From NCBI GenBank assembly GCA_903928395.1, contig CAIYQS010000090.1, positions 1 through 15,182 of the forward strand: a DNA stretch of 15,182 bases. The letters run 5' to 3'. Source of the DNA: an uncultured Actinomycetes bacterium. GTDB taxonomy: Bacteria > Actinomycetota > Actinomycetes > Nanopelagicales > Nanopelagicaceae. Shown here one piece after another: positions 6,768 to 14,313 of this stretch. Under the pieces are notes generated by a model that had not been told where the DNA came from, made no database searches, and was given only the letters and a program-made list of their open reading frames with translations. How positions within the stretch are numbered: position 1 is the stretch's first letter; every line of letters starts with the position of its first letter. The position numbers were made by a program, and so were the translations under genes.

Positions 6768-6773
6768 CGCCCC

Positions 6774-7595
6774 ATGACGCCTCTTCATACTGTTATCGCT
6801 ACTTTCGCGGTTGTCTGTGCTGGCTGCTGGATCCTTTCACTTGTTACAGGTGAACACTCATGGGTCGACCGAATGTGGTCAATCACCCCGGTAATTTACG
6901 TAGGCGAATTTGCCCGCGCTGCGCATTTCCATAACACCCGCCTCAATGTGATGGCGCTGATTGTTCTGTTGTGGGGAACACGCCTCACCTTCAATTTTGC
7001 GCGCAAAGGCGGTTATTCAGGTGCAGAGGATTACCGGTGGCCAGTATTGCGAGCCAGCATGAAACCTTGGCAGTTTCAATTGTTCAACATCTTCTTTATC
7101 GTCCTGTATCAAAACTTTTTGTTGGTGTTGATCTCACTACCGGCACTTAACGCCTTCAATCATCGCGGCACCGCCTTTGATTCCTGGGATGTAATTCTGG
7201 TTGTGGTCTTCGTACTCTTCCTTATCGGCGAAACAGTCGCCGATCAGCAACAGTGGGATTTTCAAGAGACTAAGGCTGGAATCATCAAGCATGGGGGAGT
7301 TCCTGAAAATCGCTTCCTCACGAGCGGGCTTTTTAAATTTTCACGGCACCCGAACTACTTCTTTGAACAGGCGCAGTGGTGGGTTCTCTATTTGATCGGA
7401 GCCAATGCCGCGGGAGTTCTCTTCGGGCGTACCTTGATTGGGCCAATCCTGCTCACCATTCTCTTTGTTGGTTCAACAAACTTCACCGAAAAATTATCTT
7501 TGCAAAAATATCCAGAGTATGCCGAATATCAAGAAAGTACGTCGGCAGTTATTCCGTGGGTAGGTAAACCAGGTTTCCGTAAGAAATTAGCGTGA
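6774..7595 (+). CDS. DUF1295-family (steroid 5-alpha-reductase-like) membrane protein
   Basis: A 273-residue protein of the DUF1295 / 3-oxo-5-alpha-steroid 4-dehydrogenase-like superfamily, NADPH-type reductases and isoprenylcysteine methyltransferase relatives. About six membrane helices are visible. The conserved C-terminal block includes DQQQWDFQ (157-164), GLFKFSRHPNYFFEQ (185-199) and KYPEYAEYQ (245-253), family landmarks around the cofactor site. The N-terminal DRMWSITPVIY (32-42) also matches. The substrate is unknown. The gene has a leaderless-type start and overlaps the next gene by 4 bp (GTGA), so the three genes 6774-9225 form one unit. A role in modifying a lipid or isoprenoid is possible, but only inferred from the fold. 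Confidence 0.87.
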   Translation: MTPLHTVIATFAVVCAGCWILSLVTGEHSWVDRMWSITPVIYVGEFARAAHFHNTRLNVMALIVLLWGTRLTFNFARKGGYSGAEDYRWPVLRASMKPWQFQLFNIFFIVLYQNFLLVLISLPALNAFNHRGTAFDSWDVILVVVFVLFLIGETVADQQQWDFQETKAGIIKHGGVPENRFLTSGLFKFSRHPNYFFEQAQWWVLYLIGANAAGVLFGRTLIGPILLTILFVGSTNFTEKLSLQKYPEYAEYQESTSAVIPWVGKPGFRKKLA

Positions 7596-7996
7596 GGACC
7601 AAACGCCAGACCTTCTGGGAACGGATCTGGGCTTCGACAATTATTCTCTATACCTTTGTCGCTACCTTTGTGGTCTGGAAAGCGCTTCACAAATACGGAG
7701 TTAACCCCTACATCTTCTTCGTTATTGACCTGATTACTTCGTGGTTCTATGGCCTAGCTTCTGCACGGTTAGTTGTCGCGATTATTCATAAACGCTGGTC
7801 TGAAACGCAGAAATGGGGTTGGCTATCCGCGCTCAACTTTATGTTGCCGCAAATATATATTTTGGTTGTTGCACGCCGAGTCCCTCGCGACGTGTACGTG
7901 ATCATTTACAGCGTTATCGGAGTCATGGTTGCCTTCGCTGTTGTAGGTATTGTCAGTCAAATCCGGGTGGCTCGCAAAGATAAGATTGCAGAATGA
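7592..7996 (+). CDS. Small four-helix membrane protein, unknown function
   Basis: 134 residues with four probable membrane helices (about 14-30, 39-65, 78-95 and 102-124) separated by short charged loops; both termini are basic (RTKRQ at the N-terminus, RVARKDK near the C-terminus). I recognise no named family. It starts with GTG overlapping the DUF1295 stop by 4 bp, and its own stop overlaps the next ATG by 4 bp, so it is translationally coupled on both sides. The sandwiched position suggests a partner of the DUF1295 protein or of the flavin oxidase, but nothing in the sequence shows a catalytic site. Confidence 0.82.
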   Translation: MRTKRQTFWERIWASTIILYTFVATFVVWKALHKYGVNPYIFFVIDLITSWFYGLASARLVVAIIHKRWSETQKWGWLSALNFMLPQIYILVVARRVPRDVYVIIYSVIGVMVAFAVVGIVSQIRVARKDKIAE

Positions 7997-9225
7997 AGAA
8001 CTGGAGTGGAAACGTCAGCTTTGATGCCGAACTAGTTGTCAGACCTGCCAACATTCAAGACCTTAAGTCTGCAATAACGGCGGCAGATAGCGTTCGTGCG
8101 CTAGGCAGTCTCCATTCCTTCAACAAAATTGCCGACTGCAATGATCTACTCATCTCTTTCGAGAATTTTCCTAGAGATATCGCGATCGATTCCGTTGGCA
8201 TGCAAGTGCGAGTCGCTGCTGGAGTTCGTTACGGCGAGCTTGCGATCGCGCTCAACAAAGCCGGCTTTGCGCTTCCGAACTTGGGATCACTTCCTCACAT
8301 CACAGTCGTTGGGGCAACGAGCACCGGTACACACGGCTCGGGAATTGCAAATCAAAATTTGTCGGCAGCAATCTGCACTATTGAATTGATTACGGCAGCA
8401 GGGGATGACATTGCTATTTCTGGCGATGAACTGAAAGCGGCTCGTGTTGGGTTAGGTGCGCTGGGGATTATTCACCACGTAACGCTGCGGATCATCCCTG
8501 CTTTCGACGTCGCGCAATCGGTTTACCTCGACCTGCCATTTGAAAATTTACTCCATCACTTTGAGGGCGTTATGGGCGCTGCATATAGCGTTTCTGCATT
8601 TACTACCTGGGGAGAACTGCTGGTCGATCAAATCTGGGTTAAATCCCGCGTAGATATTGATACCTTGCCCGGAGATGAACTTTTCTCCGCGAACTTAGCA
8701 AAACGTAAGGCACACCCGTTGCCTGGTGGTGTGACAAAAAGCGCAACCGAACAAATGGGAAGCGTTGGTCCGTGGCACGAACGGCTGCCGCACTTTAAAT
8801 TGAATTTCACTCCTAGTTTTGGTGAAGAGTTGCAAAGTGAGTTTTTTGTAGACATCAGCGATGCGCGCGCCGCATTGCAAACCGTTTATGCACTACGCCA
8901 CCGGATCCAGCCACTACTTTTGATTTCTGAACTACGGACAATTGCAGCCGATGATAATTGGCTGAGTGAAGCGTATGGCCGCAATAGTCTGGCGATTCAT
9001 TTCACCTGGAAACCTGACGAACTTGGGGTGACCGAATTTTTGCCGACCCTTGAAGGCGCACTAGCGCCATTTAGTGCGCGACCGCATTGGGGCAAACTCT
9101 TCACGGATCACTCCTTCAATTTTAAAAAGCTCTATCCAGAATTCACATCGTGGCTCACGTATCGTGCGGGAATTGATCCCGATCGTAAATTTATTAATGA
9201 ACAATTGGGCGCTTGGGGCATATAA
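7993..9225 (+). CDS. Alditol oxidase-like FAD enzyme (VAO family)
   Basis: A 410-residue flavoprotein of the vanillyl-alcohol-oxidase/GlcD family, closest in pattern to actinobacterial alditol (xylitol/sorbitol) oxidase, which oxidises sugar alcohols to aldoses with release of H2O2. HSFN (41-44) follows GSL, and H41 is at the place of the histidine that binds FAD covalently in AldO. The FAD-binding block GATSTGTHGSG (107-117) follows. The C-terminal half has ISELRTIAADDNW (311-323), with E313 and R315 at positions of AldO substrate residues, and HWGKLF (365-370) with K367, then DPDRKFINEQL near the end. Length agrees with AldO (about 418). The true substrate is unknown; an L-gulonolactone oxidase-like or alditol dehydrogenase role is an alternative. 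Last gene of the overlapping trio. Confidence 0.85.
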   Translation: MKNWSGNVSFDAELVVRPANIQDLKSAITAADSVRALGSLHSFNKIADCNDLLISFENFPRDIAIDSVGMQVRVAAGVRYGELAIALNKAGFALPNLGSLPHITVVGATSTGTHGSGIANQNLSAAICTIELITAAGDDIAISGDELKAARVGLGALGIIHHVTLRIIPAFDVAQSVYLDLPFENLLHHFEGVMGAAYSVSAFTTWGELLVDQIWVKSRVDIDTLPGDELFSANLAKRKAHPLPGGVTKSATEQMGSVGPWHERLPHFKLNFTPSFGEELQSEFFVDISDARAALQTVYALRHRIQPLLLISELRTIAADDNWLSEAYGRNSLAIHFTWKPDELGVTEFLPTLEGALAPFSARPHWGKLFTDHSFNFKKLYPEFTSWLTYRAGIDPDRKFINEQLGAWGI

Positions 9226-9232
9226 CCTGGAG

Positions 9233-9238
9233 TAAGAT
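9233..9238 (+). promoter_or_regulatory. Candidate -10 box, leaderless start of the PatB-like gene
   Basis: TAAGAT is followed by six bases (CGGGCT) and the ATG at 9245, in the 19 bp gap after the flavin oxidase gene. It would allow separate expression of the lyase. Confidence 0.5.
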
Positions 9239-9244
9239 CGGGCT

Positions 9245-10387
9245 ATGAATGTTAAAGTCGTTCCGCTCGAAACACTACGAACTCGTACCAGCGCTAAGTG
9301 GACTCAATTTCCACCAGAAGTACTTCCGATGCCGGTCGCCGAGATGGATTTCGAAATAGCTGAGCCGATCAAAGATCTCATTATTTCTATGGTCCAAAAT
9401 TCTGACACCGGGTATATAGGTGAAACCGGGCATTTAAACCGTCACTTTGCGGACTTTGCGAGCGAGACCTGGAACTGGGTTATTGATCCAGAGCAATTTT
9501 TCTTGTGTATTGATGTAAGCGTTGGCAATATCGAAATGGCTCGAACAATTGTTTCCACCGGTGATCTGATTATGATTAATTCTCCGGTTTACCTCAGTAT
9601 GTTTAACTGGATTAAAGAGCTCAAGTGCGAAGTCATTGATGCCCCAATGCATAAAGTTGGAATGGAGTACACCTTGGATTTGGTCGCAATTGAGGCTGGG
9701 TACCAGGCTGGTGCAAAAATTCACTTCTTGTGCAATCCGCAAAATCCCACAGGGTCAGTGCACAGTCGCACAGATCTCGAAGCTCTTGCCGATCTCGCAA
9801 AAAAGTATGGCGTTTATGTTTTTAGCGACGAAATTCACGCACCGTTGGTTTACGCGGAATCCGAGTTCGTGCCCTTTTTAAGCGTTAGTGAGAGCGCGCG
9901 AGAAGTTGGAATATGCGTTACCGCGGCGAGCAAGGGTTGGAATTTAGCTGGCCTTAAATGTGCTTTTATTATTACGCAGTCCGAGCGCATGAAGGAACTG
10001 GCTTTGAGCATCCCCATGTCTGTGAGGTACCGTGCCTCGATTTTCGGAGCACACGCTGCAGCTAAGGCTTTCGAATTAACCGACTGGCTACATTCATTGA
10101 TGGAAATATTGGATAGCAACCGCAAATTTTTAGCGTTGCAACTTCAGCAGAAACTACCAAAGGCGAAGTATCGGATTCCGAATTGTTCGTATTTAGCTTG
10201 GATAGATTTGTCGGCGTATGACTTGGGCGAAAATCCAGCCGAGACCATCCTAAGCCGCGGCCTTCTTGCGCTCACCCCCGGGCACTTATTTGGTAATGGG
10301 TGTAGCCAATATGTACGCTTAAATTTCGGAACTAGCCAAGCGATTATCGCAGAAGGCGTTGACCGATTGGTCGCATCACTTTCCTAA
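9245..10387 (+). CDS. PatB/MalY-type cysteine-S-conjugate beta-lyase (class I/II aminotransferase fold)
   Basis: A 380-residue PLP enzyme of the MalY/PatB subgroup, which cleaves C-S bonds of cystathionine and other cysteine conjugates to release a thiol, ammonia and pyruvate. Typical landmarks: LPMPVAEMDFE (27-37), the subgroup's start pattern; NPQNPTG (164-170); SDEIHAPLVY (194-203), with D195 contacting the PLP nitrogen; and the PLP lysine K230 in AASKGWNLAGLK. The C-terminal RLNFGTS carries the substrate-carboxylate arginine. Likely roles are cystathionine cleavage to homocysteine or release of sulfide; a plain aminotransferase is less likely because of the DEIHAPLVY and SKGWNLAGLK motifs. 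It ends 12 bp inside the convergent gene at 10376-10849. Confidence 0.88.
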   Translation: MNVKVVPLETLRTRTSAKWTQFPPEVLPMPVAEMDFEIAEPIKDLIISMVQNSDTGYIGETGHLNRHFADFASETWNWVIDPEQFFLCIDVSVGNIEMARTIVSTGDLIMINSPVYLSMFNWIKELKCEVIDAPMHKVGMEYTLDLVAIEAGYQAGAKIHFLCNPQNPTGSVHSRTDLEALADLAKKYGVYVFSDEIHAPLVYAESEFVPFLSVSESAREVGICVTAASKGWNLAGLKCAFIITQSERMKELALSIPMSVRYRASIFGAHAAAKAFELTDWLHSLMEILDSNRKFLALQLQQKLPKAKYRIPNCSYLAWIDLSAYDLGENPAETILSRGLLALTPGHLFGNGCSQYVRLNFGTSQAIIAEGVDRLVASLS

Positions 10388-10849
10388 ATCTTCCTCAATA
10401 TCTAGCTCAAAAATCATGAGGGGAGTGCGCCACAACGATTCGCTCAAGAGTTCTCTGCCTGCTCTGAAGTAAGCATTGTGGAGTGAACGCCTGATTGCTC
10501 GACGGCTAAAGCGAAATAAGAAAACCGCAAGTGCGCAACTTAGGATAGCCAGAAGAATTGCTAACTTAAGATCCCAACCGGGATTTGAAGTAACTACGTC
10601 GAACCACGAGTCAATAATTAAGAATGTCGCCGACACGAGTGCCGCCGGGATTGCAATCTGGCGCTTCTTCCAGATCGCCCAACTCGTGAGCAAAAGAGCG
10701 ACGACCATTCCGACATCAAAGCCAACCCACGCCACATCCCAATGATTAGCACGGTAGGAAGTAGGGAGTGAAACAGAAAGATAGATCAACCACGCGATAA
10801 GACCAACCGAAGTGAAGAAGAGAAGGAGACTGGTCCTAACGTGGCTCAC
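10376..10849 (-). CDS. Small four-helix membrane protein, unknown function
   Basis: 157 residues with four hydrophobic segments (about 8-28, 42-60, 68-87 and 92-112), then a basic tail and an acidic C-terminus (ELDIEEDLGK). Between helices 1 and 2 is NHWDVAWVGFDVGM and between 3 and 4 is DSWFDVVTS; paired Trp-Asp/Phe-Asp patterns like these recur in uncharacterised actinobacterial membrane proteins, so this is probably a member of that group. No catalytic motif is visible. It starts with GTG overlapping the metZ stop by 4 bp (GTGA), so it is translated with metZ. Its last 12 bp overlap the end of the convergent PatB-like gene. Confidence 0.82.
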   Translation of the reverse strand: MSHVRTSLLLFFTSVGLIAWLIYLSVSLPTSYRANHWDVAWVGFDVGMVVALLLTSWAIWKKRQIAIPAALVSATFLIIDSWFDVVTSNPGWDLKLAILLAILSCALAVFLFRFSRRAIRRSLHNAYFRAGRELLSESLWRTPLMIFELDIEEDLGK

Positions 10850-12069
10850 AGCGCCTCTTTTAAATCCCGAATCAAGTCACCCGCGTGCTCTAGCCCCACC
10901 GATAAGCGGGCAAGAGGTTCGGTAATTCCCATTGCTGCTTTTGTTTCGGGATCTAAACGACGGTGCGTCGAAGAATATGGATGAGTAATCAGCGATTTGC
11001 TATCACCCAAGTTGTTACTGATATCGATGACCCGCAGCTTGTTCATCATTGCATAGAGCGCATCTTGGCCTCCTGCAACTTCAAAAGAAAGCGTGGTGCC
11101 GCCTCCCGCCATCTGCTTTCGCGCAAGTTCGTGTTGTGGGTGCGATGTAAGTCCCGGGTAATTTACCGATGTTACATGTGGCTGCGATTCCAGGAATTCT
11201 GCAATTGCCTGCGCGCTCTCGTTCATGCGGTGCACTCGCATAGACATGGTCTCTAGCGATTTAACGAGTACCCAAGCATTAAAGGGACTCAGTGATGGTC
11301 CCGTATGTCGAACAAAAGGATTGAGTTTTTCTTTGATGTAACTTTCAGAGCCCAAGATAGCGCCACCAAGAACGCGTCCTTGGCCATCAATATGTTTTGT
11401 TGCCGAATACATTACGACATCTGCGCCGAGCGCCAATGGCTTTTGCAAGATGGGAGAAGCCATAACGTTATCCACGATCACCGTTGCACCGACCTTATGC
11501 GCAAGATCAGAGATCATTCGAATATCCACCAGCTGAAGCATGGGATTAGACGGTGTTTCTAAAAAGACTGCCTTGGTTTCTACCCGCAGCGCGTCAGCCC
11601 AAACCTGCGGATCGTTGCCAGTGACAAACTCAACGTTCACGCCCCATTTAGGCAAAATTTCTGCCAGCACAACCCAACACGAACTAAACATCGAGGCAGC
11701 AGCCACCACGCGGTCACCTGCAGAGACCAAACATGCGATTGATGCGAACATCGCAGACATTCCGCTACCAGTACCAACACACATCTGTGCACCCTCGATG
11801 GCAGCCAAACGATTTTCGAACATCGATACGGTCGGGTTCGCGAAGCGGCCATACAAGTAGTGGTCAACATCTTCAGCAAAAGCGCTGTTGGCTTGTTCGA
11901 CGTTGTCGTAAGTAAATCCGCTCGTGAGGTAGAGCGCTTCACCAGTTTCACCAAATCCCGAGCGTGCAAGTCCCGCTCGGACCGCGAGCGTATCTTCGTG
12001 CAGCTCCCAACCCGGCTGTTGCCCGTCGCTGACATTGGTATAGCCCCAAGGGCGATTTTGGTGAGTCAC
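10846..12069 (-). CDS. metZ: O-succinylhomoserine sulfhydrylase family (Cys/Met metabolism PLP enzyme)
   Basis: A 407-residue enzyme of the trans-sulfuration family PF01053. MetZ makes homocysteine from an activated homoserine and sulfide, giving methionine without a cystathionine intermediate. Landmarks: YGRFANPT (73-80), where Y73 and R75 bind the PLP phosphate of the neighbouring subunit; ETPSNP (171-176); D200 in VDNVMASP; and the PLP lysine K225 in YSATKHIDGQGRVLGG (221-236). The HIDGQGR continuation is characteristic of MetZ rather than MetB or MetC. GTG start with TAAACT 6 nt upstream, hence a leaderless transcript. The small membrane protein follows by a 4 bp overlap. Cystathionine gamma-synthase activity is the main alternative. 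Confidence 0.93.
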   Translation of the reverse strand: MTHQNRPWGYTNVSDGQQPGWELHEDTLAVRAGLARSGFGETGEALYLTSGFTYDNVEQANSAFAEDVDHYLYGRFANPTVSMFENRLAAIEGAQMCVGTGSGMSAMFASIACLVSAGDRVVAAASMFSSCWVVLAEILPKWGVNVEFVTGNDPQVWADALRVETKAVFLETPSNPMLQLVDIRMISDLAHKVGATVIVDNVMASPILQKPLALGADVVMYSATKHIDGQGRVLGGAILGSESYIKEKLNPFVRHTGPSLSPFNAWVLVKSLETMSMRVHRMNESAQAIAEFLESQPHVTSVNYPGLTSHPQHELARKQMAGGGTTLSFEVAGGQDALYAMMNKLRVIDISNNLGDSKSLITHPYSSTHRRLDPETKAAMGITEPLARLSVGLEHAGDLIRDLKEAL

Positions 12070-12075
12070 GGCGTC

Positions 12076-12081
12076 AGTTTA
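12076..12081 (-). promoter_or_regulatory. Candidate -10 box, leaderless start of metZ
   Basis: On the minus strand TAAACT is followed by six bases (GACGCC) and the GTG start at 12069. With a leaderless mRNA there is no room for a SAM riboswitch, so control would be transcriptional, from the roughly 100 bp divergent region. Confidence 0.55.
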
Positions 12082-12157
12082 ACTGCTGTTCAACTCTCCT
12101 TCGGTTGTGTGGCAGGCACGATAGCGAACCCTGCTTACTGAGCCCCGATTTAGATGC

Positions 12158-12163
12158 TTAGAT
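12158..12163 (+). promoter_or_regulatory. Candidate -10 box of the class III aminotransferase gene
   Basis: TTAGAT at 12158-12163 is 7 nt before the ATG at 12171; TAGATA one base later is 6 nt before. A weak -35-like TTACTG (12135-12140) lies 17 bp upstream of TTAGAT. No Shine-Dalgarno is present. Confidence 0.5.
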
Positions 12164-12170
12164 AGCGCTT

Positions 12171-13523
12171 ATGACAGAGCAATCAGCAAACCCAACTCGC
12201 GGTAAAGAGGTATTTGATCTCGATCGCGCCCATGTATTTCACTCTTGGTCGGCCCAAGGTCAGATTACTCCGATGCCAGTTGCAGGAGGACAGGGGAGTT
12301 ACTTCTGGGATTACGAGGGCAATAAGTACCTCGATTTCTCTTGCCAATTAGTTTTTACCAACATTGGCTTCCAACATCCCAAGGTGGTTAAAGCGATTCA
12401 AGACCAAGCGGCAAAGCTTGCGACGATTGCACCGCAACATGCTAACGAGGCTCGAAGTGAAGCTGCCAAGCGCATCAGCGATCGCGCCGGCGAACACCTC
12501 AATAAGGTTTTTTTCACCAATGCTGGAGCTGATGGAGTCGAAAATGCAATTCGCTTAGCTCGCCTACATACTGGCAAGCACAAGATTCTCTCCTTTTACC
12601 GCAGCTATCACGGCAACACCACCACTGCAATTACCGCCACAGGTGATCCGCGCCGTTGGCCAAATGAGAACGCAACTGGTCATGTCCATTTCTTTGGTCC
12701 ATATCTTTACCGCACCGTGTTCTGGGCGAAAGATGAAGCCGAAGAATGCCAACGCGCGCTAGAGCACTTAGAGCAAGTCATTATCTTTGAAGGACCCGGC
12801 ACAATTGCAGCAATCCTCATTGAATCAGTTGTCGGAACGGCAGGAGTTTTGATTCCACCAGTCGGATACCTAGAAGGTGTTCGCGCGCTCTGCGACAAGT
12901 ACGGCATCAAATGGATTGCCGATGAAGTGATGTCCGGCTTTGGTCGCACCGGCAAGTGGTTCGCCTACCAACATAGCGCCGCCGAACCAGACCTTATTGT
13001 TTTCGCCAAGGGTGTTAATAGCGGTTACGTCCCATTGGGCGGGGTCATCATCAGCGATGAAATCGCCGCGTCTTTTAAGGATCGCGTCTTCCCCGGTGGG
13101 CTCACCTACAGTGGTCACCCACTTGCCACAGCTGCGGCAGTTGCGACGATTGATGCCATGACGGAAGAAAAGATCGTGGAGCACGCCGCCCGCGTTGGAC
13201 AGGAAGTCATCAAACCACTTCTTGAGGAACTGATGGCCAAACACAAAGTCATTGGAGAAGTTCGTGGTCTTGGAGTTTTCTGGGCGCTCGACCTCGTCAA
13301 GGATCGCGCTACTCACGAACCACTTGCACCTTATGGTGGATCAAGTCCGGCGATGAATGAACTTATGGCGGCTTGCAAGAAGGCCGGCATGATTCCGTTC
13401 ATGAACTTCAACAGAATTCATGTCTGCCCGCCATGCAATGTGTCGGAGGCAGAAGTTCGCGAAGGTATTGCCATTCTTGATGCTGCGCTCGCTTCAATCG
13501 CGTCGTATTACACGGGTAGCTAA
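12171..13523 (+). CDS. Class III PLP aminotransferase (omega-amino acid/taurine : pyruvate type)
   Basis: A 450-residue class III aminotransferase. It carries HSWSAQGQITP (24-34), GSYFWDYEGNKYLDF (42-56), SYHGNTT (145-151), the PLP-contacting IADEVMSGFGRTG (249-261) with D251, and K280 in FAKGVNSG, the Schiff-base lysine. The pattern fits taurine:pyruvate or beta-alanine:pyruvate aminotransferases rather than ornithine or acetylornithine enzymes, but the amino donor cannot be read by eye. Length is normal. It is divergent from metZ over a 101 bp gap and the kinase-like gene follows 16 bp downstream. A link to taurine (a sulfur source) would fit the cysteine/methionine genes nearby, but this is speculative. 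Confidence 0.88.
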   Translation: MTEQSANPTRGKEVFDLDRAHVFHSWSAQGQITPMPVAGGQGSYFWDYEGNKYLDFSCQLVFTNIGFQHPKVVKAIQDQAAKLATIAPQHANEARSEAAKRISDRAGEHLNKVFFTNAGADGVENAIRLARLHTGKHKILSFYRSYHGNTTTAITATGDPRRWPNENATGHVHFFGPYLYRTVFWAKDEAEECQRALEHLEQVIIFEGPGTIAAILIESVVGTAGVLIPPVGYLEGVRALCDKYGIKWIADEVMSGFGRTGKWFAYQHSAAEPDLIVFAKGVNSGYVPLGGVIISDEIAASFKDRVFPGGLTYSGHPLATAAAVATIDAMTEEKIVEHAARVGQEVIKPLLEELMAKHKVIGEVRGLGVFWALDLVKDRATHEPLAPYGGSSPAMNELMAACKKAGMIPFMNFNRIHVCPPCNVSEAEVREGIAILDAALASIASYYTGS

Positions 13524-13539
13524 CACCCAACTTCCTGAA

Positions 13540-14304
13540 ATGACATCTGTCGACCTGATGACTTTGGCCATCGATTGCGGTGGCCTCAGCATCAAGGCTT
13601 CGGTGCTAGATGGCAAAGGAACGTTGCACGCTCAACCGATATCTGCTCCTACGCCTTATCCAATGAGCCCAACTAAGTTGATTGCGACCTTTGAGGAGTT
13701 GTCCGAGAAATTACCGCCCTTCGATCGGATAACAGTCGGAATGCCCGGGATGATTCGACATGGGGTTGTTGTCCACACCCCGCATTACATAAATACCAGA
13801 GGTCCGCTTACCAAAGTTGATCCAGACTTGTTAACGCAGTGGCAGGGTTTTGATATGCAAAGCGCGGTTGCTAATTTTTTTGGAAGACCTGCTCTTGTCA
13901 TGAATGATGCCGAAGTTCATGCCGCTGGCCTGATCACGGGTTCTGGTCTAGAGGTTGTATTCACTTTAGGAACCGGTCTTGGATTTTGTATGTTTGATGG
14001 CGGCAAGTTGGCCCCGCACTTTGAACTTTCACACGCTCCAATTCGCCGCGCCACTAGTTATGACACGTGGATCGGTGAACACGAACGTCGCAGGCTGGGG
14101 GATATGTTCTGGTCGCGTCGGATCAAATCCATGGTCGAGGACTTACGCCCCGTATTTTGGTGGGATCGCCTCTACATTGGTGGCGGCAATTCGCGGCGCA
14201 TTAGTCCAGCTGTTCTAAAAGCCTTAGGGGATGACGTCATCATCGCATCTAACACCGCAGGAATATTGGGCGGCGTGCGCGCTTGGGAACTAAAAACTCT
14301 GTAA
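13540..14304 (+). CDS. ROK-family sugar kinase, polyphosphate glucokinase-like
   Basis: A 254-residue protein with the actin-like ATPase fold of the ROK / polyphosphate glucokinase (PPGK) group. Visible are the phosphate-1 motif LAIDCGGLSIK (9-19), VGMPGMI (66-72), the catalytic MNDAEVHAAGL (121-131) with D123, the second phosphate-binding loop TLGTGLG (142-148), and IGGGNSRR (213-220), the adenosine-like loop. It lacks the ROK zinc signature CxCGxxGC, as PPGK members do. Start choice: ATG 13540 follows the aminotransferase stop by 16 bp; ATG 13558 is a close alternative, and starts upstream of 13540 would overlap the aminotransferase by up to 104 bp. There is no Shine-Dalgarno, so it is probably translated by coupling. 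Substrate (glucose with polyphosphate or ATP) is inferred. Confidence 0.8.
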   Translation: MTSVDLMTLAIDCGGLSIKASVLDGKGTLHAQPISAPTPYPMSPTKLIATFEELSEKLPPFDRITVGMPGMIRHGVVVHTPHYINTRGPLTKVDPDLLTQWQGFDMQSAVANFFGRPALVMNDAEVHAAGLITGSGLEVVFTLGTGLGFCMFDGGKLAPHFELSHAPIRRATSYDTWIGEHERRRLGDMFWSRRIKSMVEDLRPVFWWDRLYIGGGNSRRISPAVLKALGDDVIIASNTAGILGGVRAWELKTL

Positions 14305-14307
14305 GTT
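14302..14307 (+). promoter_or_regulatory. Candidate -10 box overlapping the kinase stop codon
   Basis: TAAGTT, whose TAA is the stop codon of the ROK-like gene, is followed by six bases (TCGCCC) and the ATG at 14314. It would give a leaderless phosphoribosyltransferase transcript. Confidence 0.5.
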
Positions 14308-14313
14308 TCGCCC

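Noticed and set aside
12070..12157. SAM riboswitch or attenuator upstream of metZ
   Set aside because: The -10 box 6 nt before the GTG implies no leader RNA; only a weak CAAC/GTTG inverted repeat is present.
13420..13539. Upstream extension of the ROK-like kinase gene to ATG 13420
   Set aside because: It would overlap the aminotransferase by 104 bp, and the extra residues do not look like the family's N-terminus, which begins just before the phosphate-1 motif.
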